A DNA stretch of 64,000 nt, taken from positions 1-64,000 of the forward strand of contig JAMBOW010000009.1 in assembly GCA_023715865.1 (NCBI GenBank), in the 5' to 3' direction. Of this stretch, positions 48,822 through 58,458 are shown piece after piece (the stretch's first letter is position 1; each line of letters opens with the position of its first letter). The position numbers and the translations under genes were made by a program. The stretch comes from Neobacillus mesonae. GTDB lineage: Bacteria; Bacillota; Bacilli; Paenibacillales; Paenibacillaceae. Under the pieces are notes generated by a model. The model ran no database searches. It worked only from the letters and a program-made list of their open reading frames with translations, and was not told the origin of the DNA.

Positions 48822-51572
48822 ATGAAAAAATGGGTATCTTCGGTCGTTATTGCTGCTTTAGTAACAGCAGGTCTCAGTTATACTCCCTCAGTATTAAATG
48901 CCGCGACCACAATTCAAATTTATATTGATAATGAAAGACTCCCTTCACAGCAAGCTCCTGTCATGAAGGGGAACCGGGTACTCGTACCGCTTCGCTCTAT
49001 TTTTGAAGGTCTTGATGCCAATGTCGTATGGAACAACAAGACCAAGACTGTTACTGCTACAAAAGGAGATCAGACCGTCACTCTGAAGGTGGGCTCTACC
49101 TATGCTACGATCGGAGGCAGCACTGTATATCTCGATGTTCCAGCCTCTATTATTAAAGGCAGCACCATGGTGCCGATTCGATTTGTAACTGAAGCACTCG
49201 GGGAGGAAGTTCTGTGGGATTCTCAGGCAAAACGTGTTGACATTGTGACCAGCAGCGATGATTTATCCGCTTCGGTTGTGACGACGAAGGTCGGTTCACA
49301 ATACGGAGATGCAAGAGATATCAGCGTTGAATTTACACCTTCGCAGAACGAAGGCGGCGTTCATGAATACCGGGTTATGCTGGTCAAGGCCTCAAATGCA
49401 GGCAGCTTTAATTTAAATACAGCAAGAAGTGTGTCCTACACCAATTACACTACTGTATCCAGAACGAATGGCAAACCGAGTGTAAGCCTCAAAGAAAATA
49501 CGCTCGATGTAAATGGCGATAGGATCCAATCCGGAGTTGCTTACAAGGTATACGTACTCACGGTCGGCAATGATGCCTCCGACTTTGAATATGTTCTGTC
49601 CTCTGCGAAGGATTCCATTACCATGAATGCAAAGCCGGCCGTTCAGGCGGCAACGGAGGTTCGGGTTAGAGATATCGCTAATAATGGTGATGGAAGAGAT
49701 ATCGAGGTCAGCTTTAAGCAGCCACAGTCGACATCCGATATTACAAATTACCGTTTATTCGTCGTCAAGCAGAAGGACGCGGCATCCTTTGATGTAACCG
49801 CAGCAACCCGGGCATCAAGCAGCTACTCCACTCAAGTGAACAAAACAAATTCGTCGACGATTACGACAACCCTCTCCGCTGGAAGCCGGGATTCTTCGGG
49901 TGAGGTAATCAAAAATGGAACCTCGTATGTCGTATTTGTATACTCTACGAGTACTAACACGAACAACAAGCAGCATAAGCTGTCTTCGTCTTCATCTGCC
50001 TTTACGCTCGATAGTGCCACATTAACAGCGCCTGCTATCACTTCCGTGAATGATGTCAATGATTATGGCAATGGCCGGGATTTGCAGGTGTCTTTCAATA
50101 AGGCAAGCAATGAATCAAGAGTAGGCTTCTACCGAATTTATGTCGTTCGGAATTCGCAGGTCTCCTCATTTAATATGACGGAAGCGAATAAGCTCGGTTC
50201 AGACCGATATTATGACATTTCAAAGACAGGTAAAAACATTACGACCACGCTGCCTGAGAAATTGAAGGATACGAGCGGCAATACGCTCCGGGAGGGAGAA
50301 AGCTATCGGGTCTTTGTCGCATCCATGGGAAATCAGCAGGGAGGATATTCGAACCTGTTATCCAGCGCCTCCGGTCAAATTACGCTTGTGAACAACTCGA
50401 TCACTAAGCCGATCAGCGGACTTGCGGTAAACGACATTCAGGATTACGGTGATGGCCGCGATCTGCGAGTAACGTTTAATAAATCCTCGAACGAGTCAAA
50501 CGTAGATCATTATCGCGTGTTTGTAGTGAAATCCGGAAATGCAGGCAGCTTTGATCTATCCAAAGCTAACAGTGTGAACAGCTCCAGATACACACGCGTT
50601 AGCAAAACAGGAGGAAACCTGTCCGTCACTCTTTCTGCCGATGCCAAAGACATTGATGGTTCAGCCATTCGCAGTGGTGTGAGCTATCGTGTGTTCGTTT
50701 TGACTGTAAGCAACCGCGGGGATAACAAGCTTAACTCCCTCTCCAGTGCTTCATCCGTCATCCAGCTGTCGGCAAGCAGTGTAAGTCCGGCCTCTTCCGT
50801 AGCTGCAGAAATCAGCGGAAATAATGGGGATGGCCGTGATGTAACAGTGAAATTTAAGAAGGCCTCGGATGAAACAGGAATAGCGCGTTATCTTGTCATG
50901 GTGGTAAGAGCCGATGAGGCAGATAGGTTCGATCTAGCTTGGGCTAATCGGGTGGATTCAGGCAATTATACGGCTGTTGCCAAGAAGGGCTCGGATCTTA
51001 GCCAGGTGTTGAGCGAGAACACGAAGGATGTCAGAGGCGACCGACTTGCTCCGGGAACAAACTATAAAGTGTTTGTACTGTCCCTGGCTGATGGTAAGGT
51101 GCGGTCGGAAAATGCACTTTCCCAAGCTTCAAATACGTTCGCGATCAACAAGGCGCCGGTTGCCGTGGACCGGGCAGTGATAACTAAAGTCGAGAATACA
51201 CTGACAGAGACTCCTGCTATACAAGTGAATTTCAATAAAGCGGGTGATGAAGCAGGGCTGTCCTCTTATGCGGTAATTGCCGTTAAAGCGGCGAATGCAG
51301 ATCAATTTACCCTAGATCAGGCGAATGGATTGCCAGGCAATCGGTATAAGACGGTTCAAAAAACAGGGGATAATTTGAGTGTTGTATTAGACACGTCTAC
51401 ACTTGATACTGATGGGAGTTCATTAAAAGCAGGCGTTTCTTACCGATTCTTTGTTTTATCGATAGCAGATGGGGAAAGAGCTACGGTGAACAGCCTGTCG
51501 AGAGCGAGCGAATCGATTGTGCTTCAGGAGGCTCCTGCCGATCGTGAAGGTCAGGAGACCAAAGCTCAATAA
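48822..51572 (+). CDS. copper amine oxidase N-domain protein with six repeats
   Basis: 916-residue exported protein: signal peptide (1-27), a copper amine oxidase-like N-terminal domain (~30-145: QAPVMKGNRVLVPLRSIFEG, KGSTMVPIRFVTEALGEEVL) and then six copies of a ~115-residue unit. Each unit opens with GDGRD-I/L-V-V-x-F, has a DxYRVFVV-like strand, SFxLxxANxV and ends KD-x-x-G...G-x-x-Y-x-V-F-V. The units look like fibronectin III-like sandwiches. It is likely a wall-bound or secreted adhesive protein. Confidence 0.85.
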   Translation: MKKWVSSVVIAALVTAGLSYTPSVLNAATTIQIYIDNERLPSQQAPVMKGNRVLVPLRSIFEGLDANVVWNNKTKTVTATKGDQTVTLKVGSTYATIGGSTVYLDVPASIIKGSTMVPIRFVTEALGEEVLWDSQAKRVDIVTSSDDLSASVVTTKVGSQYGDARDISVEFTPSQNEGGVHEYRVMLVKASNAGSFNLNTARSVSYTNYTTVSRTNGKPSVSLKENTLDVNGDRIQSGVAYKVYVLTVGNDASDFEYVLSSAKDSITMNAKPAVQAATEVRVRDIANNGDGRDIEVSFKQPQSTSDITNYRLFVVKQKDAASFDVTAATRASSSYSTQVNKTNSSTITTTLSAGSRDSSGEVIKNGTSYVVFVYSTSTNTNNKQHKLSSSSSAFTLDSATLTAPAITSVNDVNDYGNGRDLQVSFNKASNESRVGFYRIYVVRNSQVSSFNMTEANKLGSDRYYDISKTGKNITTTLPEKLKDTSGNTLREGESYRVFVASMGNQQGGYSNLLSSASGQITLVNNSITKPISGLAVNDIQDYGDGRDLRVTFNKSSNESNVDHYRVFVVKSGNAGSFDLSKANSVNSSRYTRVSKTGGNLSVTLSADAKDIDGSAIRSGVSYRVFVLTVSNRGDNKLNSLSSASSVIQLSASSVSPASSVAAEISGNNGDGRDVTVKFKKASDETGIARYLVMVVRADEADRFDLAWANRVDSGNYTAVAKKGSDLSQVLSENTKDVRGDRLAPGTNYKVFVLSLADGKVRSENALSQASNTFAINKAPVAVDRAVITKVENTLTETPAIQVNFNKAGDEAGLSSYAVIAVKAANADQFTLDQANGLPGNRYKTVQKTGDNLSVVLDTSTLDTDGSSLKAGVSYRFFVLSIADGERATVNSLSRASESIVLQEAPADREGQETKAQ

Positions 51573-51588
51573 TAGAAGCAATACAATA

Positions 51589-51634
51589 AAATACCCCCTG
51601 AGAATCCAGTTATCTGGATTTCAGGGGGTATTAC
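51589..51634. terminator. bidirectional terminator
   Basis: AATACCCCCTGAGAATCCAG with CTGGATTTCAGGGGGTATT forms a long stem with a four-base loop, between converging genes. Confidence 0.88.
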
Positions 51635-52387
51635 TTATGCGGTGATTGTTTTTTTTCTTCCAAAGATAGGCTTAACCAATAGAAGTCCGATGATTCCAAT
51701 GATGATAAGAGCAATGGAAGACAGCTGAATCACCGGCAGGATGCGGCCGAATACAAAGCCAAGCAGCAAAATGCCTCCTGCTACAATGAGATAGCTGAGT
51801 ATAGATTTGATGTTGACGCGTGCTCGTCTTGAGGAACTGGATGTATGTTCCGATCCATTGTTAAAAGACAAGAGGACTTGAATGAGAACAATGGCACCCC
51901 CTGCAATCAAAGCTAAAGTGAATAGACTGATGCTTGTATAAGGCGAAGGGTCCTGACCCGCCCAGGAGGTTACCTGACCGATGAAGCCCATAAGAAGAAA
52001 GACCATGGATACCGCGGCCCAGGCAATCATGAGGTTGAATTTTAGACTTTTCGTGTTGTCCGAAGAGCTGGACTCGTCTTTCGTTTCTATGGAAGCATCT
52101 TTAGATTCCTTTGCCGGACTACCTGTATATTTGTTCTCTGCTTTCTCAATATATAAATCAGGATTTCCATCAAATAAATCGCCTATATCAAGCCCTTTAC
52201 GCTGAGCATTGACCATTTCCTGTCCCATGCTGAGCAGAAGGGACTCCTGTTCGTACTCCGGAATACGGCTGTTTCTTACTTTCCCTTCGATCGATTCATA
52301 CCATTCCCTTGTGGGGGCGGCCATCTGGCCAATCAACGTTGTTTGCCGATTTTTGAGCATCATCATCTGCTTGTTGCGAGGATTCAT
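51635..52387 (-). CDS. four-helix membrane protein
   Basis: 250-residue protein. A soluble N-terminal part (~1-115) has a WYESIEGKVRNSRIPEYEQE helix pair, then a Ser/Asp-rich linker, then four membrane helices (~118-138, 150-172, 198-218, 222-242). The layout is like DUF1129 proteins, but no motif confirms it. Its start is at ATG with TGGACATAAGG upstream, a moderate site. Confidence 0.6.
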   Translation of the reverse strand: MNPRNKQMMMLKNRQTTLIGQMAAPTREWYESIEGKVRNSRIPEYEQESLLLSMGQEMVNAQRKGLDIGDLFDGNPDLYIEKAENKYTGSPAKESKDASIETKDESSSSDNTKSLKFNLMIAWAAVSMVFLLMGFIGQVTSWAGQDPSPYTSISLFTLALIAGGAIVLIQVLLSFNNGSEHTSSSSRRARVNIKSILSYLIVAGGILLLGFVFGRILPVIQLSSIALIIIGIIGLLLVKPIFGRKKTITA

Positions 52388-52493
52388 GTCCTTATGTCCA
52401 CTCCTTGTGACGTATCCCTAACTGTTTTAGTAAAAGTATACGGGAGTATTGCTTAATTGGCAAAGAAGGACTGCAAGACTTCTCAGGGGCTAA

Positions 52494-52613
52494 CTATTCT
52501 TTGTAAAAGAGCTGGGTATGATGAACGATTACATAAATGATTGCCCCAAGCACGGCAAGACACAAAAACACACTTCCTAGATGGTCTCCAATAAAATGAA
52601 AAACTGTATTCAT
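52494..52613 (-). CDS. 39-residue membrane protein
   Basis: GGGAAGGAAG precedes ATG 52613. The protein opens MNTVFHFIGDHLGS, has one helix (VFLCLAVLGAIIYVIVHH) and ends TQLFYKE. It is in the same direction as the four-helix protein and lies 107 bases ahead of it. Too short for many gene finders. Function unknown. Confidence 0.55.
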   Translation of the reverse strand: MNTVFHFIGDHLGSVFLCLAVLGAIIYVIVHHTQLFYKE

Positions 52614-52792
52614 ATGAAGATCTTCCTTCCCTTATTCATTACGATCATGATCAGCTCTATTATTCCTAAAGAGATACCTGTTTATCATTCTAAGGCGTAA
52701 ACTTTTGTGAATAGCAGGCTATTTCCTGTTGCACACTATGTCTCAAGCTTGCTTTGTTACGACATTAACAGCACTTGAGGAGGAAAAGGATT

Positions 52793-53164
52793 ATGGCACA
52801 GCAGAACGATGCAACAAGACAATACTTGCTTAACAGCCAATCAAGAGGAGTAAAGGATGAGGTTGTAAGAGCAGAGCATATTGATGAATCAACAGAGCAT
52901 AATGATGAATTCGCTTGGGCTCATGAAGTCAGCCGTACGATGGCGGAGCAGCGTACACAGAGCGCGACACAGATTAGTGCGAAGATTGCCAATGTTGCCC
53001 CGGTTTATCGTACACTTACGGATACTGAATTTGATGCTGAGTTTGGCGCTGAATTCGGTACTGAAGATGAAGGCGCACTTCCGGATCAGGAGAGCGGAGC
53101 TCGTCCTGTAGAATGGCAGGGAAAGTCCGAGACGCATGCCATGTTCCGGCGAAGCTACGAGTAA
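52793..53164 (+). CDS. acidic hypothetical protein
   Basis: 123-residue hydrophilic acidic protein (HIDESTEHNDEFAWAHEVSR, then a strongly acidic FDAEFGAEFGTEDEGA). GAGGAGG ahead of ATG 52793 decides the start over the ATG at 52775. The composition and the repeated D/E-F-G-A units recall small spore-related or stress proteins of Bacillus, but no family is recognised. Confidence 0.6.
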   Translation: MAQQNDATRQYLLNSQSRGVKDEVVRAEHIDESTEHNDEFAWAHEVSRTMAEQRTQSATQISAKIANVAPVYRTLTDTEFDAEFGAEFGTEDEGALPDQESGARPVEWQGKSETHAMFRRSYE

Positions 53165-53311
53165 GGACCAATTTCTGTTGTCCCTGTCTCTATAGATAGA
53201 TTGACTTTCCGTTAAGAATGATGCTACACTAATTTCAACTAATTCATATTAAACTTATCGGAATTAATTGAAATATATACATGTACTCATTTTTTATCGG
53301 GAGGCGTCTTC

Positions 53312-54142
53312 ATGGAACGACAAATTAGTATTAAGCATGGGGAAGAGGAGCTGTCAGCAACCATCCACTATCCGGTAGTTAAAGAACTTGCGGAAGGCAA
53401 GAGACCTGCACGGGTTCCGCTCATTATCATCTGTCATGGCTTTGTAGGGAACCGGATTGGAGTAGACCGCTTGTTTGTTAAGACAGCGAGAGAACTTGCA
53501 GAGGATGGCAATCTGGTGCTTCGTTTCGATTATATCGGATGCGGTGAAAGTACAGGGGATTACGGCGCAGAGGGACTTCAGTCGATGATTAATCAGACGC
53601 GCAGCGTCCTTGACTATGCTATTAATTGCAGTGATATTGATCCGCAGCAGGTCACGCTACTGGGTCATAGTCTGGGCGGAGCAACCGCACTGCATACGGC
53701 CGTGCGTGACAAGCGGGTCACGAAGCTTATTCTGTGGTCTGCCGTCGGCTATCCTTTTAACGATATCATCAAGATTACAGGCCGGGACAAATATGATACC
53801 TCCGTCAAGGAAGGGGCTGCCGATTATTTGGGGTACGGCTTTACTCCAACCTTCTTCGAATCACTGGCTGATTTTCAGCCGTTTCAGGAGGCGCTTAAGT
53901 TCTCCGGAGATGTGCTGGTGATTCACGGAACAAGCGACGATACGATCCCGGTGGATTACGCGTTTCTGTATCAGAAGGTATTCTGGATGCGCAGCGAAGG
54001 ACGCTGTGATAAGGATATTATCTTTCAGGGAGACCATACGTTTTCCTCTGGCCCGGAACGGGAGCAATTGATCAAACGAACCCGCGCATGGCTAACGGAG
54101 CAGCGTAAAGTCGACCAAGACTGGAAGCATTGGAGTATATAA
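53312..54142 (+). CDS. alpha/beta hydrolase (S33-like)
   Basis: 276-residue hydrolase. HGFVGNRIGVDR holds the oxyanion loop, LLGHSLGGATAL the nucleophile (Ser near 132), GTSDDTIPV the Asp and QGDHTF the His, so the triad is complete. Such proteins are esterases or peptidases of unclear substrate. GGGAGGCG precedes the ATG. Monocistronic. Confidence 0.87.
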   Translation: MERQISIKHGEEELSATIHYPVVKELAEGKRPARVPLIIICHGFVGNRIGVDRLFVKTARELAEDGNLVLRFDYIGCGESTGDYGAEGLQSMINQTRSVLDYAINCSDIDPQQVTLLGHSLGGATALHTAVRDKRVTKLILWSAVGYPFNDIIKITGRDKYDTSVKEGAADYLGYGFTPTFFESLADFQPFQEALKFSGDVLVIHGTSDDTIPVDYAFLYQKVFWMRSEGRCDKDIIFQGDHTFSSGPEREQLIKRTRAWLTEQRKVDQDWKHWSI

Positions 54143-54246
54143 GGTAGTTTGGTTATATGGGATAAAGCCTGACCGTTGCTTTACTCCGGTCAACCTTTTA
54201 AAATAAAGGTGTAACCATTTTACCTGTGTCTGGAGGCTTGGCAGCG

Positions 54247-55023
54247 ATGACTTTACCTGCATTGTTTATTGCGCATGGTTCACCTACCCTTGCGGTAGAG
54301 AATAACGAGTACACAACTTTTTTGAGACAGCTCGGTGCCAGCTTACCCGTTCCCAAAGGTATTTCCTTGTTCTCAGCACATTTTGATGAGTCGGTACAAT
54401 GCCTTTCGGCTGATGAATTTCATTCTACGATGCATGATTTTTATGGTTTTCCTGAGGAGATGTACAAGCTGGAGTATCCAGCACCCGGAGATCCGGTATT
54501 GTCCTCACGAATCGGTAAGCTGATGGAAGAACGCAATCTTTCTTACAAGCTGATTACCGGAAGAGGGCTGGATCATGGAGCCTGGGTTATTCTGCGGCAT
54601 ATGTATCCGGAGGCGAATATTCCCGTCGTAGCTCTGTCTGTGGACTCGATACGATCGGAAGAGGAGCAATACAATATTGGACGTATGCTCGAAACGCTTC
54701 GGCATGAAGATATTCTAATCATTGGCAGCGGTGGATTGGTACACAATTTAAGAAAGCTCAGCCATGATCCGGAGCCTGCTCCGTGGGCTGTTGAATTTGA
54801 TGAGTGGCTTGCTGAGCGGCTGCAGAATTGGAATCTTAGAGAACTGTTTGCCTATGAGACAAAAGCGCCGCACGCGCAAGATGCTGTACCGTCCTATGCT
54901 TCCGAACACATGGCTCCATTATTTTATGCCATGGGAGCAGCAGATAGGGAGCGTAAAGCACAGAGGCTGTTCCAGTCTTATCAATTCGGTACTCTCAGCC
55001 TGAATTGCTGGCAATTTGGCTAA
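54247..55023 (+). CDS. DODA-type extradiol dioxygenase
   Basis: 258-residue LigB/DODA-family enzyme. LFIAHGSPTLAVENNEYTTF gives the first His ligand, FSAHFDESVQ the second, and GLDHGAWVILRHMYP the third conserved His region. Relatives use iron or zinc to open catechol rings (4,5-DOPA dioxygenase). Physiological substrate in bacteria is unclear. ATG 54247 follows TGGAGG and is preferred to GTG 54226. Confidence 0.87.
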   Translation: MTLPALFIAHGSPTLAVENNEYTTFLRQLGASLPVPKGISLFSAHFDESVQCLSADEFHSTMHDFYGFPEEMYKLEYPAPGDPVLSSRIGKLMEERNLSYKLITGRGLDHGAWVILRHMYPEANIPVVALSVDSIRSEEEQYNIGRMLETLRHEDILIIGSGGLVHNLRKLSHDPEPAPWAVEFDEWLAERLQNWNLRELFAYETKAPHAQDAVPSYASEHMAPLFYAMGAADRERKAQRLFQSYQFGTLSLNCWQFG

Positions 55024-55064
55024 GTCATAGAGCCGCAAAAGTAATCCTTATAAATAATAAAATC

Positions 55065-55113
55065 AAAGGCATCCAGGTGGAAGATCGTTCTCTTCCCCAG
55101 GGATGCCTTTTTT
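55065..55113. terminator. bidirectional terminator
   Basis: AAAGGCATCC/GGATGCCTTT stem with inner pairs GGAAGA/TCTTCC and TTTTTT, between the dioxygenase and the converging small gene. Confidence 0.85.
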
Positions 55114-55127
55114 AGCGGCTATATAAT

Positions 55128-55337
55128 TTAAGATCTAATTTCGAAGAACTCACAGTGCTGCCGCAGATGATAGGCGATATCACTGACGCTGGACTGGATC
55201 ACGATGGTTCGTTCATCAAAGCGAATGATGACGCCACCCGAATCAATTTGCTGATTATCTTTAAAAACGCGGATGCGTTTTTTTCGTGTCATAGCTTCTT
55301 CAAAATCAATGTCTGTTGTTAAGCGGCGGGTTGTAGC
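55128..55337 (-). CDS. small hypothetical protein
   Basis: 69-residue protein opening ATTRRLTTDIDFEEAMTRKK and containing GGVIIRFDERTIVIQSSVSD, an all-beta look. TTG 55337 follows GGAGGTGAAG at eight bases, which decides the start over the longer frame to 55454. Not recognised; it appears monocistronic. Confidence 0.6.
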   Translation of the reverse strand, partial: ATTRRLTTDIDFEEAMTRKKRIRVFKDNQQIDSGGVIIRFDERTIVIQSSVSDIAYHLRQHCEFFEIRS

Positions 55338-55444
55338 CAACCGTTCTTCACCTCCATCCTTAATAAAAGCGTAGATGAACCTCTTGAGAGTATACCATGG
55401 ATTCATGCGGATGAAAGCATTAGACAAAAAGCAGGGAGACAGGA

Positions 55445-55489
55445 AGAACCGCACCCAAGTAGAAAGGGAATCTACTGAGAGTGCGGTTC
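55445..55489 (-). terminator. terminator of the DoxX gene
   Basis: GAACCGCAC/GTGCGGTTC stem with inner AGTAG/CTACT pairs and a T-rich tail on the minus strand, 41 bases past the DoxX stop. Confidence 0.55.
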
Positions 55490-55529
55490 ATTGCGGCCTG
55501 CATTGTTCCATTTATTTTAAGCTCTGGCC

Positions 55530-56063
55530 TTACGTGTGTTGAGTCTTTGTGTTAACGTGTGCGATCGGATCTTTGCGGTGTTTGAATTTGTTAAACTGTC
55601 CGCGGATATAAGGGATAACCCAGTTATCAAGACCGATCTTAGCTGCATTGTATCCTGCGACGACGATGAAGATTTGCAAGAGAACCAATTGAGCGTTAGT
55701 GCTCACTGTACCCGAGAAGAGGAAGGCAAAGTTCATTACCATACCCATCAGTGCTGCCAGGGTCGTGAAGCATCCGAGAATCAAGCCCAATCCGACAAGG
55801 AACTCGCCAAGAGGGACAAGGAAGTTGAACAGTCCTACGTTTGGAAGAGCAAAGCTTTCAAGGAAGGCACCCCACCAGCCTTGGACCGTCGCACCTTCAC
55901 CGCTCGAATTTGCAATCGCACCTGTTATAAAGCCTGTTGCATCAAATCCACCGCCGGTCAACTTCTGCCATCCATGAGTCATCCAGTCATAACCGAGGTA
56001 CACCCGCAGTACGGTCAGCAGCCACATCGCCACTTTATTTTCTCTCAGCCAAGTTGTAAACAT
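55530..56063 (-). CDS. DoxX-family membrane protein
   Basis: 177-residue protein with four membrane helices and the DoxX signature GWQKLTGGGFDATGF in the first loop, then LVPLGEFLVGLGLILG. DoxX proteins are linked to redox and sulfur-stress functions at the membrane. GGATGGAG eight bases before ATG 56063 decides the start. Monocistronic and divergent from the YerB-like gene. Confidence 0.85.
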   Translation of the reverse strand: MFTTWLRENKVAMWLLTVLRVYLGYDWMTHGWQKLTGGGFDATGFITGAIANSSGEGATVQGWWGAFLESFALPNVGLFNFLVPLGEFLVGLGLILGCFTTLAALMGMVMNFAFLFSGTVSTNAQLVLLQIFIVVAGYNAAKIGLDNWVIPYIRGQFNKFKHRKDPIAHVNTKTQHT

Positions 56064-56457
56064 ATAAACCACTCCATCCTTTTTTTATTGGGGATATATT
56101 CCCCTGTATGAAGATTAAATTTTGTTTATCAGATAGATTGATCTGAGCAGGTATGGCCTCAGGTCATTCTATCCAGATAGATTGACCCAAAGATTAAAGA
56201 TTGTTGGACCTTTAAGGTGTAAGCTCTTTGGTTCATTCCATCTATAAAAGTGATCACTCTTTTGATGTCTTTATCTTAAAACATCTTTCTATTTAAGTTT
56301 GTGATAAAAATCACAAAGTATCAAAAAAAATGCCTAATTTATCATTTTTCACATTCCAAATCAAATTTTTCATGGTAAAGAAGCAAGACAGACAGCAAAT
56401 GATTGTGATTAAATGGAAGAAATGAAAACCTGAAGATTCAAGGAGGAACACATTCAA
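56064..56457. other. divergent promoter region
   Basis: 394 AT-rich bases between the DoxX and YerB-like genes with no coding signal. CAGATAGATTGA occurs twice, near 56131 and 56173, about 42 bases apart; a related TAGATAGATTGA stands at 53195. It could be a regulator site. Nothing else is seen. Confidence 0.45.
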
Positions 56458-57546
56458 GTGAAAAAAGCAAAGATAGGGAAGACGTTTGTACTTATGTTGT
56501 TGACTCTCATTGTATTTATAACCGCCTGTTCAGAGTCTACTTCAGCCCCTCCAGAGCCATCTGTGCCGGTTGCACCTGCTCCCGCTGATCCTCAAGAATC
56601 CTCTGAAACTCCTGAAGGCGAATCCGAGCCTGAACTTGGGTTTACTGCTCCTCTTACTGGACTTCCGGCAGCAGAGCCTGTTAATAACAGACCGCTGGCT
56701 GTGATGATTAACAATGCTCCCGCTGCAAGACCGCAGTCCGGACTCAGCCAAGCTGACCTTATATATGAAGTGCTTGCTGAAGGAGGAATTACCCGCCTTA
56801 TCGCGATATTCCAAAGTGAAGGAACGACCGAGACTTTAGGACCGATTCGCAGTATCCGCCCTTATCTCATTGAGCTTGGGGAAAGCTATGGGAGCATATT
56901 GGCACATGCTGGCGGCAGTCCTGCTGCATATTCTATTTTGCAAAATGAGGCCAAGCCTTATCTGGATGAAATTTCAAATGCCGGAGCTTACTACTTCCGC
57001 AGCAATGACCGTAAGATGCCGCACAATCTGTATTCCACAGTAGATAGCTTAAGGGAAGCAGCAGCAGAAAAAGGATACTCCGAAGAGGACAACGCTCCTG
57101 TATACACCTATTTGGACCAAGAAGCTTCTGTTACCGGAGAAGCAGCCTCCTCATTTGACCTGAATTATTTAAGTGACAGCTATACGGTCAGCTATGAATA
57201 TGATGAGACTTTACAGCAATATTTGCGGAGTGTAAACGGTGCAGAGGACTTGGATGCTTATGATGGGACCCGGCTTGCAGCTTCGAACATTATTGTGCTG
57301 TCAACCACACATCAGGTCCTTGATGATGTGGGCAGACTTGCAGTCGATCTGTCATCTGGAGGAGAGGCCATGCTGTTCCAGCAAGGCAAGCTCATTCGAG
57401 GACAATGGTCCAAATCATCCGGCGACATTATTCGCATTTTCAAGGATGGACAGGAACTGTCATTGGTACCAGGAAAAACCTTCTTCAGCATCGTACCCGA
57501 GACACCAGCTTTGGAGGAGCATATTACTCTACATTCCGCAGAATGA
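56458..57546 (+). CDS. yerB: DUF3048 lipoprotein YerB
   Basis: 362-residue lipoprotein: signal ending ITAC (Cys24), a Pro/Glu-rich spacer (~28-60), then DUF3048 (PLTGLPAAEPVNNRPLAVMI, PQSGLSQADLIYEVLAEGGI, GPIRSIRPYLIELGESYGS). The family is YerB of B. subtilis; function not established, though wall-linked roles are likely. GTG start behind AAGGAGG. No frame break is seen. Confidence 0.88.
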   Translation: MKKAKIGKTFVLMLLTLIVFITACSESTSAPPEPSVPVAPAPADPQESSETPEGESEPELGFTAPLTGLPAAEPVNNRPLAVMINNAPAARPQSGLSQADLIYEVLAEGGITRLIAIFQSEGTTETLGPIRSIRPYLIELGESYGSILAHAGGSPAAYSILQNEAKPYLDEISNAGAYYFRSNDRKMPHNLYSTVDSLREAAAEKGYSEEDNAPVYTYLDQEASVTGEAASSFDLNYLSDSYTVSYEYDETLQQYLRSVNGAEDLDAYDGTRLAASNIIVLSTTHQVLDDVGRLAVDLSSGGEAMLFQQGKLIRGQWSKSSGDIIRIFKDGQELSLVPGKTFFSIVPETPALEEHITLHSAE

Positions 57547-57729
57547 GACTTCCTCAAGCTCGTGTTAAGGAAGACTGCTCATGTTTATTTAACGAGTCGG
57601 ATGGTTATATCAAGAAGTAAACTAGGATAAGACTGGAATCGCTGTGTGCAATTTGGATAATATATGCTTCATCAGGTCATCATATATGAAGAAAGACGGA
57701 AATGAATTGTGAAAATCGTACGGTTTTTG

Positions 57730-57746
57730 TGTAAACGCAGTGTAAA
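57730..57746. promoter_or_regulatory. candidate PhoP box
   Basis: On the minus strand two TTTACA hexamers stand exactly five bases apart (read as TGTAAA at 57730 and 57741 on the plus strand). This is the spacing and sequence of Bacillus PhoP half-sites. It lies 80 bases ahead of the phosphate transporter pair, with TATGAT next to it. Confidence 0.5.
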
Positions 57747-57826
57747 GTATGATAAGATATCAAATGTTGTCATTTCATTTCATTACATTACATTTCACGC
57801 AATATTTCTGTGAAGGGGATATAAGT

Positions 57827-58444
57827 ATGGCTTTGAAGAAGAAGAAAGATATATTTTTTGAATCGCTGGAAAGCATGGCAGACACCGTTGTGCGAGCTGC
57901 GGATTATTTTGCCCAGCATGCCGGAAGCCTGAACAACATGGTCGAGTTCACCAATCAGATGAAGAAGTATGAGAACGAGTGCGACGACTACACCCATACC
58001 ATCATCAAAGAACTCAACAAAACTTTTATTACTCCCATCGAACGTGACGACATCATGGCTCTGGCAACAACGCTGGATGACGTACTGGATGGTATTGAAG
58101 CAACAGCATCCCGCTTCTATATGTACAATCTGACAGATCCGGACGAATACATTGTTCAGTTTGCTGAAATTCTTCGTGAGTCTGCTTATGAAATTCAAAA
58201 GGCCGTACATCTGCTCTCCCAGAAGAAGTTGCTTGCGATCCGCGAGTATACAATTCGTCTCAACGATCTCGAGAACCAAGGGGACGAGCTTCTTCGTATT
58301 TGCATTAAAAACCTGTTTGACACGATAACGGATCCAATCGAGCTGATTAAGCGCAAAGAGATTTACGAGCGTCTTGAGACAACAACCGATGCTTGTGAAC
58401 ATGTAGCTAACCGCCTTGAATCGATCATCATGCGGAATTCGTAA
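57827..58444 (+). CDS. DUF47/PhoU-like Pit accessory protein
   Basis: 205-residue all-helical protein of the DUF47 (PhoU-like) family: FFESLESMADTVVRAADYFA, YTHTIIKELNKTFITPIERD (the conserved TPIER-D step) and DLENQGDELL. It is encoded right ahead of the Pit transporter, the usual pair, and should modulate it. GAAGGGG precedes ATG 57827. Confidence 0.88.
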   Translation: MALKKKKDIFFESLESMADTVVRAADYFAQHAGSLNNMVEFTNQMKKYENECDDYTHTIIKELNKTFITPIERDDIMALATTLDDVLDGIEATASRFYMYNLTDPDEYIVQFAEILRESAYEIQKAVHLLSQKKLLAIREYTIRLNDLENQGDELLRICIKNLFDTITDPIELIKRKEIYERLETTTDACEHVANRLESIIMRNS

Positions 58445-58458
58445 GGAGCAGGGCAACT

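Noticed and set aside
55536..56111. 191-codon frame opposite the DoxX gene
   Set aside because: Shadow of a gene with clear DoxX motifs; no binding site.
57788..58456. 222-codon frame opposite the DUF47 gene
   Set aside because: Shadow frame; the DUF47 gene has motifs, a binding site and an operon partner.
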